DNA of 64,000 nucleotides from Maribacter hydrothermalis (GCF_001913155.1 NZ_CP018760.1:2790001-2854000), one strand, 5' to 3'. Shown: positions 35,852 to 45,743, counted from the first letter of the stretch. Notes: generated by a model from the sequence alone, not told the origin. Numbers and translations are program-made.

Positions 35852-36905
35852 GGATATTATCGTAACCGTACCTAAATTAAATTTGCCCGGTGGTGTCAGT
35901 GCCTTTTGGAATGCTCTTTTACCGGAGTTTCATAAAATGGATGAGGTTCGCTTTAGAACCTTAGAAATAGGCAGGCACGGCAAAAATGTATTTGGACCTT
36001 TAGTTGATATTTGGAATTTAAGGAAAGCAACCAAAACCAATACAGATCTGATCCTATTAAATCCATCGTTAGGTAGTCGTAGCTTCTTTAGAGACGCTTT
36101 TTTTGCAAAGTACCTAATTCGTAACAACATACCGTTTGTGGTTTTTTTTCATGGTTGGAGTTTGGAATTCCAAGAGAGAATAGATAAAAAATATATTTCC
36201 TTTTTTCAATCGACCCTAGGTAAGGCAAAGAAAATATTTGTGTTATCTGGCGATTTCGAAACTAAACTGAAAGCTTGGGGCTACCAAGGTGAAGTGGTGG
36301 TCGCTACGACAACGGTAAATTCTCAACTTTTCGAAAATCAGGTGCCGGCTACGGACCATACTCCAAATCCAGAGAAGATTAAAATTCTATTTCTTTCAAG
36401 ATTAATAAAAGCTAAGGGAATCTATGAGACCATTGCCGCTTTTGAAAATCTTAGAAAAGACTATAAGAATATTCAATTAATAATTGCCGGTAGTGGCGAG
36501 GAGTTTACTGATCTACAAGAACTAATTAAAGAGAATAAGGATATTACCTTAACCGGACACGTAGAAGGGCAAGATAAAATCAACTTATATAAAGAGTGTT
36601 CCCTTTATTGTTTACCTAGTTACAGTGAGGGTCTGCCCACATCGGTATTAGAAGCAATGGCATTTGGCAAGCCTGTTATTACGACGCCGGTAGGTGGGTT
36701 AAAAAGTTTTTTTCAAGACAAAACCATGGGCTTCTTTGTAGAAACTAAAAATTCTTCCGACTTAGAAGCTAAACTAAGAACCATGCTTCAAGAGGATGGG
36801 CTAAGAGAAAAAATGGGCAGTTTTAATTACAATTATGCGCATCAACATATTATGAGTGACAAGGTTGCTCAAAAAATACTTGATGAAATAACTCCTTTTT
36901 TATAA
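35844..36905 (+). CDS. Family 4 glycosyltransferase
   Basis: A 353-residue GT-B enzyme. The C-terminal donor domain shows KILFLSRLIKAKGI, LIIAGSG and the E-x7-E motif in YSEGLPTSVLEAMAFGKPVI. The N-terminal region TVPKLNLPGGVSAFWN is the acceptor side with the usual glycine loop. It adds one sugar to the repeat unit; donor unknown. It overlaps the polymerase gene by 8 bp. Confidence 0.92.
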   Translation: MTKDIIVTVPKLNLPGGVSAFWNALLPEFHKMDEVRFRTLEIGRHGKNVFGPLVDIWNLRKATKTNTDLILLNPSLGSRSFFRDAFFAKYLIRNNIPFVVFFHGWSLEFQERIDKKYISFFQSTLGKAKKIFVLSGDFETKLKAWGYQGEVVVATTTVNSQLFENQVPATDHTPNPEKIKILFLSRLIKAKGIYETIAAFENLRKDYKNIQLIIAGSGEEFTDLQELIKENKDITLTGHVEGQDKINLYKECSLYCLPSYSEGLPTSVLEAMAFGKPVITTPVGGLKSFFQDKTMGFFVETKNSSDLEAKLRTMLQEDGLREKMGSFNYNYAHQHIMSDKVAQKILDEITPFL

Positions 36906-37231
36906 TTTTTGGATAGTTAAAGCAGAAGATTTTTCCTTTTTTCATTCGCTTTGTAATACATGGTTTTCGCCAAAGTATTAACCCCTGTATCAGTTCTCTT
37001 TTAATCGGTATTATTTCAACTTTCTACGACGATTTTAAAAGGTAAATTATGTTAAACAGCCTATTATTGTTGATGTCATGAGCATTTTTAAGCATCTCTC
37101 CGAATGTTAATGTAGTTAATCGGCTTTCTTTAGAAACCACCATAGCTAACTTTAATTTAGCAATATGTAATGGAAATCTAACTACGTGTGGCACACTAGT
37201 TAGCGTTTATGTTTTACATCTAAAATAGACT
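36906..37231. other. 326-bp non-coding gap inside cluster 1
   Basis: No supported reading frame on either strand and no clear terminator or promoter box. It divides cluster 1 into an upstream transcript (wecA-like to GT4) and a downstream block starting with the alpha/alpha-toroid protein, so it probably carries a promoter that I cannot pin down. Confidence 0.4.
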
Positions 37232-38416
37232 ATGTCAACAATCGTTAATTCGTTTTTAAAACTAAAAGGCTACTGCGAAAATGAGCAGTATAAAGGCTGG
37301 GATCCTTATGATGGATTAAACTCTAAGGTATTTAATGCAACACCATTAAAAAAATGGAATTTTGCACGTTTAGCATGGATACAAGGTTTTAAACGCTCTC
37401 CCATAAATTTTAGAAAATTGTTACTGGTACCTAAGCAACATAATTCTAAAGGCTTGGCACTTTTTTTATCTGGGTACTGCAATCTATACCATATAGCCAA
37501 AACAGGGAACGAAAGTTTTGGAACAACTAAAGAAATAGAAGCAGCTATAAAAGCATTGGCAGATCTATTGTTAGAACGCCAAGACACACAACATAGTGGT
37601 GCTTGTTGGGGGTATAATTTCGATTGGCAGGCGAGACTAATATTTTTGTTTCCAAAAGAAACGCCGACAATAGTGGCAACATCATTTTGTGTTGATGCTT
37701 TGTTTAAAGCTTATGAAATTACCAAAGACGAACGCTACTTAAAAACAGCTATATCAGCAGCAAAATTTGTAATACACGATCTAAATAGAAGCGAACTAAA
37801 AGAAGGCTTTTTGTTTTCGTATTCTCCATTAAATGGAAATAATACGGTTATAAATGCTAGTCTTTTAGGTGCTAAAATACTTAGTCAAGTATACCAATAT
37901 ACCAAAGAGGAGGAGCTTAAAGAGTTAGCACATAAAACAATCAAAGCTTGTTGCGAAATTCAAACAGAAGAGGGTTCGTGGGTATACGGACTTATGAATG
38001 TGCAAAGCTGGATCGATAGTTTTCATACGGGTTATAATTTGGATGCTATACAAACCTATCAAGAGATTACCGGTGATGAAAGTTTTAAAAACAACATAGA
38101 ATTAGGCTTAACGTATTACCTAAAAGTATTTTTCTTAGAAGATGGTACGCCAAAATACTATCACGATAAAACCTACCCAATAGACATTCATTGTCCCGGT
38201 CAATTATTTGTTACCCTTTCAAAAACTAAAACATTCGATAGTAATAAAGACCTGGCAGATAAAGTCATAAAATGGACTTTGGATAACATGCAAGATGCTA
38301 AAGGCTATTTCTATTACCAACTAAAAAAAGGGGTAAGTTCCAAAATCTCCTATATGCGTTGGAGCAATGCCTTTATGTTCAATGCTATGTCCCACTATTT
38401 TAAAGAAGTAAACTAA
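37232..38416 (+). CDS. Alpha/alpha-toroid (six-hairpin-like) protein of a polysaccharide cluster
   Basis: A 394-residue soluble protein built of helical hairpins with repeating W/G-rich turns (GACWGYNFDWQAR, GSWVYG, YMRWSNAFMFNAMSHY), as in terpene-cyclase or glycoside-hydrolase toroids. Homologues in Bacteroidota polysaccharide loci are variously annotated, sometimes wrongly as aminolevulinate dehydratase. A sugar-chain modifying or lyase role is possible. No catalytic residues can be named. The next gene starts 1 bp after its stop codon. Confidence 0.7.
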   Translation: MSTIVNSFLKLKGYCENEQYKGWDPYDGLNSKVFNATPLKKWNFARLAWIQGFKRSPINFRKLLLVPKQHNSKGLALFLSGYCNLYHIAKTGNESFGTTKEIEAAIKALADLLLERQDTQHSGACWGYNFDWQARLIFLFPKETPTIVATSFCVDALFKAYEITKDERYLKTAISAAKFVIHDLNRSELKEGFLFSYSPLNGNNTVINASLLGAKILSQVYQYTKEEELKELAHKTIKACCEIQTEEGSWVYGLMNVQSWIDSFHTGYNLDAIQTYQEITGDESFKNNIELGLTYYLKVFFLEDGTPKYYHDKTYPIDIHCPGQLFVTLSKTKTFDSNKDLADKVIKWTLDNMQDAKGYFYYQLKKGVSSKISYMRWSNAFMFNAMSHYFKEVN

Positions 38417-38417
38417 A

Positions 38418-39119
38418 ATGAAATCAGAAAAAGTAAGTGGTGTTCAAATCTTTATTCCAGGTTCAAGAAAAGAGCTTATGGAGTATGCTTTTGTAAATAA
38501 GAAAATTCTTGTTGCGGTAAATGGCGAGAAAATTCAACATGCAAATGAACGGACCAGAGCAATTATTAATAGAAATGTAGGGTACTCCGACGGTATTGGT
38601 GCAGTCTGGGCCTTACATAAAAAAGGACACGACGAGGCTATTAAAATTCCTGGTTGTGAGCTTTGGTTAAATATTATTGCGGAGTACCATAAAACCAAAA
38701 CTTTTTATTTGGTAGGTGGTAAAGAAGAAGTAATTCAACGTACCGTAAAAATGTTACAGGTGCAGTTTCCTTCAATGAAGATAGTGGGTCTGCGTAATGG
38801 ATTCCTAACGGAGACCAACGATACAGAAAATCTAATCAATGATATTGCCAAAAAAAAACCAGATGTTGTTTTTGTAGCTATGGGCTCACCTAAACAAGAA
38901 TTGTTAATGGAGCAAATGTATCAAAAGCACCCTGCTGTTTATCAAGGGTTGGGAGGTAGTTTTGATTTGTATATAGGTAACACCCATAGAGCGCCAAAAT
39001 GGTGGTTACAACATAATATGGAGGGTGTTTATAGAACGCTTGTTGAACCTAGAAAACGAATAATGAGAGACATTCGATTGATCCCTTATTTTTTCAAATT
39101 ATTAGCGAACAAGCTTTAA
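38418..39119 (+). CDS. WecG/TagA/CpsF-family glycosyltransferase (GT26)
   Basis: A 233-residue enzyme with GT26 marks: NVGYSDGIGAVWALHKKG, PGCELW, FYLVGG, VFVAMGSPKQE and GLGGSFDLYIGNTHRAPKW, ending in a basic amphipathic helix (EPRKRIMRDIRLIPYFF) that associates with the membrane. It transfers the second sugar, usually a ManNAc derivative, to the polyprenyl-linked primer. wecB downstream would supply UDP-ManNAc, which fits. A degraded copy of its 3' end lies at about 40161-40192. Confidence 0.92.
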   Translation: MKSEKVSGVQIFIPGSRKELMEYAFVNKKILVAVNGEKIQHANERTRAIINRNVGYSDGIGAVWALHKKGHDEAIKIPGCELWLNIIAEYHKTKTFYLVGGKEEVIQRTVKMLQVQFPSMKIVGLRNGFLTETNDTENLINDIAKKKPDVVFVAMGSPKQELLMEQMYQKHPAVYQGLGGSFDLYIGNTHRAPKWWLQHNMEGVYRTLVEPRKRIMRDIRLIPYFFKLLANKL

Positions 39120-39168
39120 CCCGGCATTAAAATTTCAAACATTTTATTCACCATACTAGAATATAAAA

Positions 39169-40146
39169 ATGCAATATCTTGAAGAATGTGAAAATATAGG
39201 ATTATGGAATAATTTTCTTGAAAAGGAGAAGAATAGCCAAATAATTACCATTGCTCATAATCCATGCTTAGGAGGTATACTCTCTAAGACATTTGGATAT
39301 TCCTACAAGAATTATTTTATAAAAGATAAAGAGAAAACTATTGGCGTTTTGCCAACGGTAACAATAGGAAAAAAAATAATTTCCATGCCTCATTTTTCTT
39401 ATGGTGGTCCAATTTTAAAAAATAGTTTTGACCAAAATGTTGAAGTCTCCTCTTTAATTAAAGATTCTAAATATGAGTTTAGGAGTTTTACAAAACTCTC
39501 AAAATTTACTAATGAAAAGAAGTTAACTTTTATAGTGTCACTAATAGAATCTGCCGATGAAATATTTAAGGGTTTTTCTTCAAGATTTAGAACAAAAATC
39601 AGAAAATCCAAGAAGTATGGTTTTACTATAAAAACTGGGGGTATTGATATTCTGGATGACTTTTATCTTTTATATTCAAAAAGAATGCTGCAGAAAGGAT
39701 CACCACCACTTGGAAAATCGTTCTTTAAAAATTTATTGGAACATTATGAAAATGGTAAAGCTGAAATAACCACTGTGTACGATAAAGATAAACCTGTGGC
39801 AACCGGGTTTTGTTTATCATATCTAAATTTCAAAGAATTTTGTTGGGGAAGCACAGACCATGAGTATAACAGGCATAATGTAAATGCCTTACTTCTTTGG
39901 AATTTAATTAAAGGGTCTGCTTTAGATGGATATAAATACTTTTCATTAGGAAGATCAACTCGTGATAGTAATAATCATGGTTATAAATTACAATGGAATC
40001 CTATTGAATTGCCTTTGTATTTTAATTTGTCTGAAGCGTCCTCTGGGTCAATTAAAGATTTAGATTTTTTAACCAAAATCTGGAAACACCAGCCTTTAAA
40101 AACTTCTCAAATACTCGGGCATTACGTGTCTAAATATGTGTATTAA
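39169..40146 (+). CDS. FemAB-like GNAT protein, copy 1
   Basis: A 325-residue protein with the double-GNAT FemAB pattern: RFRTKIRKSKKYGF, the FFKNLLEHYENGKAEITTVYD segment and CWGSTDHEYNRHNVNALLLW. Related proteins are called FemAB, PEP-CTERM/XrtA-associated, in exopolysaccharide clusters; they probably attach an amino acid or acyl group to the glycan. It is the same length as copy 2 at 40241 and the last 26 residues are identical between them, although the codons differ. Confidence 0.85.
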   Translation: MQYLEECENIGLWNNFLEKEKNSQIITIAHNPCLGGILSKTFGYSYKNYFIKDKEKTIGVLPTVTIGKKIISMPHFSYGGPILKNSFDQNVEVSSLIKDSKYEFRSFTKLSKFTNEKKLTFIVSLIESADEIFKGFSSRFRTKIRKSKKYGFTIKTGGIDILDDFYLLYSKRMLQKGSPPLGKSFFKNLLEHYENGKAEITTVYDKDKPVATGFCLSYLNFKEFCWGSTDHEYNRHNVNALLLWNLIKGSALDGYKYFSLGRSTRDSNNHGYKLQWNPIELPLYFNLSEASSGSIKDLDFLTKIWKHQPLKTSQILGHYVSKYVY

Positions 40147-40160
40147 AAAAAATAAATAAA

Positions 40161-40192
40161 AGAATAATGAGAGGTATTAAGTTGATCTCTTG
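40161..40192 (+). pseudogene. Remnant of the wecG-like 3' end between the femAB copies
   Basis: The bases agaataatgagag and ttgatc, in the right spacing, match 39057-39088 inside the GT26 gene; translated in the same frame they read KRIMRGIKLIS against KRIMRDIRLIP. No gene runs through it. It marks the left breakpoint of a tandem duplication of the femAB-like gene. Confidence 0.5.
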
Positions 40193-40240
40193 TAGCAAAA
40201 CCTAATATTCAATTAATAACAACAACCCAAATTCGATTTA

Positions 40241-41218
40241 ATGTTTTCATTTATAAAATGTGATAATGTACAAGTTTGGAATAATTTTCTTGAAAAGGAA
40301 AAGGCCAGCCAAATGGTAACCATTGCTCATAACCCATGTTTAGGAGGTATTCTTTCTAAAACATTTGGGTATTCAGCACAGAATTACCTCATTAAAAAAG
40401 AAGACGAAATAGTAGGTGTATTGCCAACCGTAACTATTGGCAACAAAATGGTATCAATGCCTCATTTTTCTTATGGCGGACCTATTTTAAAAGAACATTC
40501 CTTAGATAATTTTGATATGTCTTTATTTTTTAAGGACGGTAAGTATGAAGTACGAAGCTTTAATAAATTATCCAAACACTATAGTGAGGAAAAAATCAGC
40601 TGCATTTTAGAGCTTAAGCCTACTGAGGACGAAATGATCATGACCGTTCAAAAGAAATTGCGCCAAAAGATTAGAAAGGTTGCAAAGATGGACTTTAGAG
40701 TGGTTTCTGGTGGAGCCGAGTTGTTAGATGATTATTACAAGGCCTTTACGACGCGGATGTTAAAATTTGGTTCACCTCCATTAGGACGTCAATTCTTTAA
40801 AAATTTATTGGAAGAATACGAGAATGGAGATGTACAAATTACCATCATTTACGACGGGGATAAAATTATAACTGCCGGATTTTCCATTTCATATTTAGGA
40901 TTTAATGAATTGTGCTGGTCGGGTACTGATGATGAGTATAACAAGCATAATGTAAATGCGTTGTTGTTCTGGGAAATGATTAAAACATCCATAGAAAAAG
41001 GCCATAGGTACTTTTCTTTTGGCAGGTCAACAAAAGAAAGCTCCCAACATTTTTTTAAAAAACTATGGAGCCCTATAGAGATGCCTATTTATTACAACTT
41101 ATCCCAGGCGCCGGGAACTTCTATAAAAGACATGGAATTTTTAACGAAAATTTGGAAACACCAGCCATTAAAAACATCACAAATACTTGGGCACTACGTG
41201 TCTAAATACGTGTACTAA
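40241..41218 (+). CDS. FemAB-like GNAT protein, copy 2
   Basis: A 325-residue paralogue of the preceding gene with the same domain order (KLRQKIRKVAKMDF, FFKNLLEEYENGDVQITIIYD, CWSGTDDEYNKHNVNALLFW). The two share an almost identical N-terminal block (AHNPCLGGILSKTFGYS) and an identical C-terminal 26 residues; the middle has diverged. Codon usage here is closer to neighbouring genes than in copy 1. The end overlaps the upstream leader of the deacetylase gene. Role as for copy 1. Confidence 0.85.
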   Translation: MFSFIKCDNVQVWNNFLEKEKASQMVTIAHNPCLGGILSKTFGYSAQNYLIKKEDEIVGVLPTVTIGNKMVSMPHFSYGGPILKEHSLDNFDMSLFFKDGKYEVRSFNKLSKHYSEEKISCILELKPTEDEMIMTVQKKLRQKIRKVAKMDFRVVSGGAELLDDYYKAFTTRMLKFGSPPLGRQFFKNLLEEYENGDVQITIIYDGDKIITAGFSISYLGFNELCWSGTDDEYNKHNVNALLFWEMIKTSIEKGHRYFSFGRSTKESSQHFFKKLWSPIEMPIYYNLSQAPGTSIKDMEFLTKIWKHQPLKTSQILGHYVSKYVY

Positions 41219-41234
41219 AAAAACCAAACAAAGA

Positions 41235-42086
41235 ATGAATATTTTAACGTTCGACATAGAAGAATGGTTTCATTTGTTAGATCACCCAACGACTAAAACG
41301 GAGCAGCAGTGGTGTACTTACGAATCTCGTATTCACAAGAATATGGAAACCATATTTGGTATTCTTGAAAGGCAACAAGTTTCTGCATCATTTTTTGTTG
41401 TGGGGTGGATTGCCGAAAAATATCCCGAAATAGTTAGAAAAATACATGAAAGAGGCTATGAAATTGGCAGCCATACACATACACACCAACTTGCACATGA
41501 GCAGGATAGAAAAACATTTTACAATGATGTAGAGAAATCTATAAAAACTATTGAAGATGTAATCGGTAAAAAAGTGGAGCTGTTTAGAGCACCTGGTTTT
41601 TCTATTACCGAAGACAATAAATGGGCTTTTGAAGCGCTGTACGAATTAGGTATTACTACAGATTCGTCCGTGTTCCCTATTGATCACGCTCATGGTGGAT
41701 TACGAGGCTACCCTTCAAATATACCATCGCTCATTAAATATAATGGGATCACCTTAAAAGAATTTCCAATAAATGCGAAATCTGTAATAGGTAAACAAAT
41801 GGTTTTTTCCGGTGGGGGCTATTTTAGATTATTACCGTATTCTTTCATTAAAAAGGCAACATTAAAATCGGATTATGTCATGGGCTATTTTCATCCTAGG
41901 GATTTTGATTTTACCCAGCCAGTATTGCAAGATTTATCTTCTGTTAGGCGGTTTAAATCGTATGTAGGCTTAAAAACGTGTGAGCCTAAACTGGAAAAAT
42001 GGCTTGGCGAATTCAATTTTGTAGATATAGCCACAGCTGCGGAACAAATTAATTGGAACGAAAGAAAAGTATCTGTTTTAGATTAA
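41235..42086 (+). CDS. Polysaccharide deacetylase (XrtA-system type)
   Basis: A 283-residue NodB-homology (CE4) enzyme. It starts MNILTFDIEEWFHLLDHP, containing the catalytic/metal Asp-Ile-Glu-Glu; the metal histidines are in SHTHTHQLAH, and FRAPGFS gives the Arg/Pro loop. The DIEEWFH start and total length are those of the XrtA (exosortase)-associated deacetylases rather than exported chitin deacetylases; no signal peptide is present. It would remove N-acetyl groups from lipid-linked sugars. ATG at 41235 is preferred to an upstream start inside femAB copy 2. Confidence 0.9.
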   Translation: MNILTFDIEEWFHLLDHPTTKTEQQWCTYESRIHKNMETIFGILERQQVSASFFVVGWIAEKYPEIVRKIHERGYEIGSHTHTHQLAHEQDRKTFYNDVEKSIKTIEDVIGKKVELFRAPGFSITEDNKWAFEALYELGITTDSSVFPIDHAHGGLRGYPSNIPSLIKYNGITLKEFPINAKSVIGKQMVFSGGGYFRLLPYSFIKKATLKSDYVMGYFHPRDFDFTQPVLQDLSSVRRFKSYVGLKTCEPKLEKWLGEFNFVDIATAAEQINWNERKVSVLD

Positions 42087-42091
42087 ATACT

Positions 42092-43189
42092 ATGAAAAAA
42101 ATTACTCTTATTGCTGGCGCAAGGCCAAATTTCATGAAAATTGCCCCTATTATTCATGCCATTAAAGCTGCACAAGCAAATGGCAAGGAAATAGCGTATC
42201 GTTTGGTACACACAGGGCAACATTATGATAAGAAAATGTCCGGCGATTTTTTTGAACAATTGGATATACCTACACCAGATAAAAACCTAGGTGCAGGCGG
42301 TGGTTCCCAATCAGAGCAAACGGCTAGTATAATGCTAGGTTTTGAAAAAGAACTTTTAGAAAATCCGGCAGATTTGGTAATTGTTGTTGGTGATGTAACT
42401 TCTACTATGGCATGCGCTATTGTCGCTCAAAAGTTACATACAAAAGTAGCCCATGTTGAAGGCGGAATACGGTCTAATGACTGGACCATGCCCGAAGAGA
42501 TTAATAGATTGGTGACAGACGCGATCACCAATTATTTCTTTACAACGTCTAAAGTGGCTAATGAAAATTTAATTAAAAGTGGTGTTAAACAAGAACAGAT
42601 TTTTTATGTGGGTAATACCATGATAGATACTTTAATGAAGCAACGCCCTCGCTTTAATAAGCCAGAAATTTGGGACGAGCTTCAACTTAAAGAAAAGGAA
42701 TACATGGTTATGACCCTTCATAGGCCTGCCAATGTAGACCAAGAAGAACAGATAAAATCTTTAATGGATGAAATTATCGCACATTCTAAAGAGGTGCCTT
42801 TAATTTTTCCAGTTCACCCACGTACAGCTAAAATTTTAAATAGTCTACAAATTAGTCACCCAAGATTACACATGGTAGAACCATTAGGCTATTTGGAATT
42901 TAACTATTTGGTAGAAAAAAGTAAAGCCGTAATTACAGATTCTGGCGGAATTACGGAAGAAACTACCGTAATGGGAATTCCTTGTATGACCCTTCGCGAT
43001 AATACGGAAAGACCGGAAACGATCACCGAAGGTACTAATGAACTTTTAGGAACCGACCCTAAAGCTATTGAGCCGGCAATGAAACTACTTTTTAGCGGTA
43101 ATTGGAAAACAGGTAGCATTCCTCATTTGTGGGATGGCAACACGGCTACGCGTATTGTCGATGAAATATTGAAGTTGAAAGAAATATAA
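42092..43189 (+). CDS. wecB: UDP-N-acetylglucosamine 2-epimerase (non-hydrolysing)
   Basis: WecB converts UDP-GlcNAc to UDP-ManNAc. The 365-residue enzyme shows GARPNFMKIAPI, HTGQHYDKKMS, HVEGGIRSNDWTMPEEINR, and the late substrate loop TDSGGITEETTVMGIPCMTLRDNTERPET. Length is normal. The internal ATG at 42092 fits the family start; a longer frame from 42053 overlaps the deacetylase. It supplies the donor expected by the WecG-type transferase at 38418. Confidence 0.95.
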   Translation: MKKITLIAGARPNFMKIAPIIHAIKAAQANGKEIAYRLVHTGQHYDKKMSGDFFEQLDIPTPDKNLGAGGGSQSEQTASIMLGFEKELLENPADLVIVVGDVTSTMACAIVAQKLHTKVAHVEGGIRSNDWTMPEEINRLVTDAITNYFFTTSKVANENLIKSGVKQEQIFYVGNTMIDTLMKQRPRFNKPEIWDELQLKEKEYMVMTLHRPANVDQEEQIKSLMDEIIAHSKEVPLIFPVHPRTAKILNSLQISHPRLHMVEPLGYLEFNYLVEKSKAVITDSGGITEETTVMGIPCMTLRDNTERPETITEGTNELLGTDPKAIEPAMKLLFSGNWKTGSIPHLWDGNTATRIVDEILKLKEI

Positions 43190-43324
43190 GTAAATAAAAT
43201 CCTGTAATTACTATCATTGCAGGGAGTTATAGACATATTTAGGTCTAAAAATATACTAAATACTGTAAAAAATAGGTTTACATAAATAGGTAAACATACT
43301 AGTTGAATAATATTGAATTTTCTC

Positions 43325-45697
43325 ATGAACGAAAAAACATACGTATTAGATTTTGAAGAGGAAAAAGAATCGTACGATTTAAACGAAACCGTATCTAGGT
43401 ATTTGAGATATTGGCCTTGGTATTTGGGTATGGTAGTGTTATTTACCGCTATTGCTTTTACCTATTTAAAATTGGCTCCCGTTATCTATAAAACAGAAGC
43501 CAAAGTTAAAATACTAGAAGATGCCATGAAAACTAGCGTGGTTAAAGATGTTATTTCTATAGCCAACGCAAATCCAAACAACAGACTTTTAGATATTCAA
43601 AATCAGATAAAGGTGATACAGTCGTATCGCCTATTAAACAATGTGGTGGATGAACTTCATTTAGATGTAGAGTATTTCGAAAAATCCCAATTCATCTATA
43701 CCCAAGTTTGGGAGCCACCATTTATTGTACGGAAAAATATTTCTGAAGACAAGATTACCGAGCCTATGAAATATGAGGTAAAGTTAACCGATGTTGGTTT
43801 TAATGTTGTGGATAGCGAGGGAGTTAATACCGTTGTTCCTTATGATGCCGCTAATACTTCTGTGTACTACCTGCCCTTTAAAATTGAGCTTGTAGAAGCG
43901 ATTAATACGATCGATAACTATAAGAATGTTACCTATAAGGTGGTGATGGATTCTAAAATAAAAACGTCGTTAAAATTAGCGAAGAAGCTAACTATTATTA
44001 CCGAAGCCAATAGTGAGGTTTTAAATTTATCATTATTAGGGGAAAGCAAAGAGCGTTCGGAAGAGGTGTTGAATTCAATTATTAATAACTTTAACCAAGA
44101 TGGTATTTTAGACAGACAATTGGTGTCTAGAAGAACATTAGAGGTTATTGAGAAACGTTTTGTGTACTTATCGCAAGAGTTGGACTCTATTGAAGCGGGC
44201 AAACAAAACTTTAAGCAAGCTCAAAATATTTCGTATATCCAGTCAGATGCTGGGGTTAACCTTCAAAGAAAAACCGATGCCGAAAGCGAAGCGCTTAAAT
44301 TAGAAACCCAAGTTTCTTTATCTGGTTTATTAAAGAAAACGGTCGCCAATGAGGCGGAATATAACTTATTGCCTGCAGATATTGGTTTGGCCAACAGTGG
44401 TTTAAATGAAATGGTCTCTAACTATAATGAAATGGCCCGGGAACGCCAAAAACTGATTACATCGGTAGGGTCCAATCACCCAACTTTGGTGAAATTATCT
44501 AAGCAGTTAGAACTTAGTAAGTTGAATATTTTAAGTAGTGTCAACAACTATGAATCCCAGTTAACACTTTCTTTACGAAGAACCAATCAAGAAAAAAATT
44601 CGGCAGGTTATAAGTTCTCTAGACTTCCAGAAACGGAACGAATGTTGAGGTCTATTGAAAGACAGCAGAGTATTAAAGAGAATTTATACTTATTGTTATT
44701 ACAAAAACGTGAAGAAGCTACCATTGACTATGCTTCTACGGCACCGACTATTAAGGTTATTGAATATGGTTTAACCAATATAGAGCCGTTATGGCCAAAG
44801 CCTACTGTAGTATATCCTGTAGGTGTTTTATTGGGATTATTGTTGCCGTTTTTGGTATTCTTTATTCGTTTTTCTACCGATAATAGTATTCATGATCGTT
44901 CGGAAATCGAGAAATTAAATCCAGAAATCCCTGTTGTAGCCGAAATTCCTTTCTTTGAAAAAGAGAAGAAATTTATTAGTGAAAACGATAGGTCTGTATT
45001 AGCGGAATCGTTCCGGATATTAGGCGCAAATGTTACGCATTTGTTAGCAATGGATGAAAACGATAAAACAGGAAAAGTCATCTTCGTCACATCGGCAATT
45101 AAGGGTGAAGGTAAGTCCTTATTGGCGCTTAACTTGTCTCTCGCTTACGCTAGTATTGGCAAGCGCGTTTTATTAGTGGGTGGCGATTTAAGAAATCCTA
45201 CCTTACAGTCCCATTTAAATGTAGATAAAAAGGCTGTAGGCCTGGCAGATTACCTTTCTGGTAAAATGGCAGATTTTAATAGTCATCTTTTCGAAGGTTT
45301 TAATGATAACCCTGATCATAAAGTGTTGTTTAGTGGGGAAGTGCCATCAAATGTACCGGTTTTACTATCGGGTAGGAATTTTGAGCAGTTTATTGATGAG
45401 GCTAAGAAAGAATATGATTATATTATAATGGATACCGCCCCGACCATGTTGGTAACGGATACCTTGTTGATTGCAAAACATGCAGATATTACCTTATTTG
45501 CTGTACGTGCAGGTGTAACGGATAAAAATGTTATGAATTTTTCTAAAGAACTAAATAAGTCCAAGAAAATTAAAAACATGGTGTATGTAATGAACGCTGT
45601 TGGTCAAGTACATACCAGTAAGCTAAACTATGGCTATGGCTATGGGTATGAAATGGACCAGCCTAATTCGTCAAAAAAGTGGTTCAAAAAAAGCTAG
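43325..45697 (+). CDS. Wzz-type chain-length protein fused to BY-kinase (Wzc-like)
   Basis: A 790-residue polysaccharide co-polymerase and tyrosine autokinase. One helix lies near residues 30-50 (PWYLGMVVLFTAIAFTYL) and a second near 500 (VYPVGVLLGLLLPFLVFFI), with a coiled periplasmic Wzz domain between. The cytoplasmic kinase has Walker A KGEGKS (about 593), A' LLVGGDLRNPT and Walker B DYIIMDTAP. The C-terminus has a tyrosine cluster YGYGYGYEMD, the autophosphorylation sites. It controls chain length and export. ATG at 43325 is preferred to the TTG 12 bp upstream. Confidence 0.95.
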   Translation: MNEKTYVLDFEEEKESYDLNETVSRYLRYWPWYLGMVVLFTAIAFTYLKLAPVIYKTEAKVKILEDAMKTSVVKDVISIANANPNNRLLDIQNQIKVIQSYRLLNNVVDELHLDVEYFEKSQFIYTQVWEPPFIVRKNISEDKITEPMKYEVKLTDVGFNVVDSEGVNTVVPYDAANTSVYYLPFKIELVEAINTIDNYKNVTYKVVMDSKIKTSLKLAKKLTIITEANSEVLNLSLLGESKERSEEVLNSIINNFNQDGILDRQLVSRRTLEVIEKRFVYLSQELDSIEAGKQNFKQAQNISYIQSDAGVNLQRKTDAESEALKLETQVSLSGLLKKTVANEAEYNLLPADIGLANSGLNEMVSNYNEMARERQKLITSVGSNHPTLVKLSKQLELSKLNILSSVNNYESQLTLSLRRTNQEKNSAGYKFSRLPETERMLRSIERQQSIKENLYLLLLQKREEATIDYASTAPTIKVIEYGLTNIEPLWPKPTVVYPVGVLLGLLLPFLVFFIRFSTDNSIHDRSEIEKLNPEIPVVAEIPFFEKEKKFISENDRSVLAESFRILGANVTHLLAMDENDKTGKVIFVTSAIKGEGKSLLALNLSLAYASIGKRVLLVGGDLRNPTLQSHLNVDKKAVGLADYLSGKMADFNSHLFEGFNDNPDHKVLFSGEVPSNVPVLLSGRNFEQFIDEAKKEYDYIIMDTAPTMLVTDTLLIAKHADITLFAVRAGVTDKNVMNFSKELNKSKKIKNMVYVMNAVGQVHTSKLNYGYGYGYEMDQPNSSKKWFKKS

Positions 45698-45743
45698 GCA
45701 CGAGTTTATAGTGCCCATATGCTACTAATTTTAAATCCATTGA

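Noticed and set aside
43196..43225. Hairpin after wecB as a terminator
   Set aside because: An 8-bp stem is present but there is no T-run on either side, so termination is not supported.
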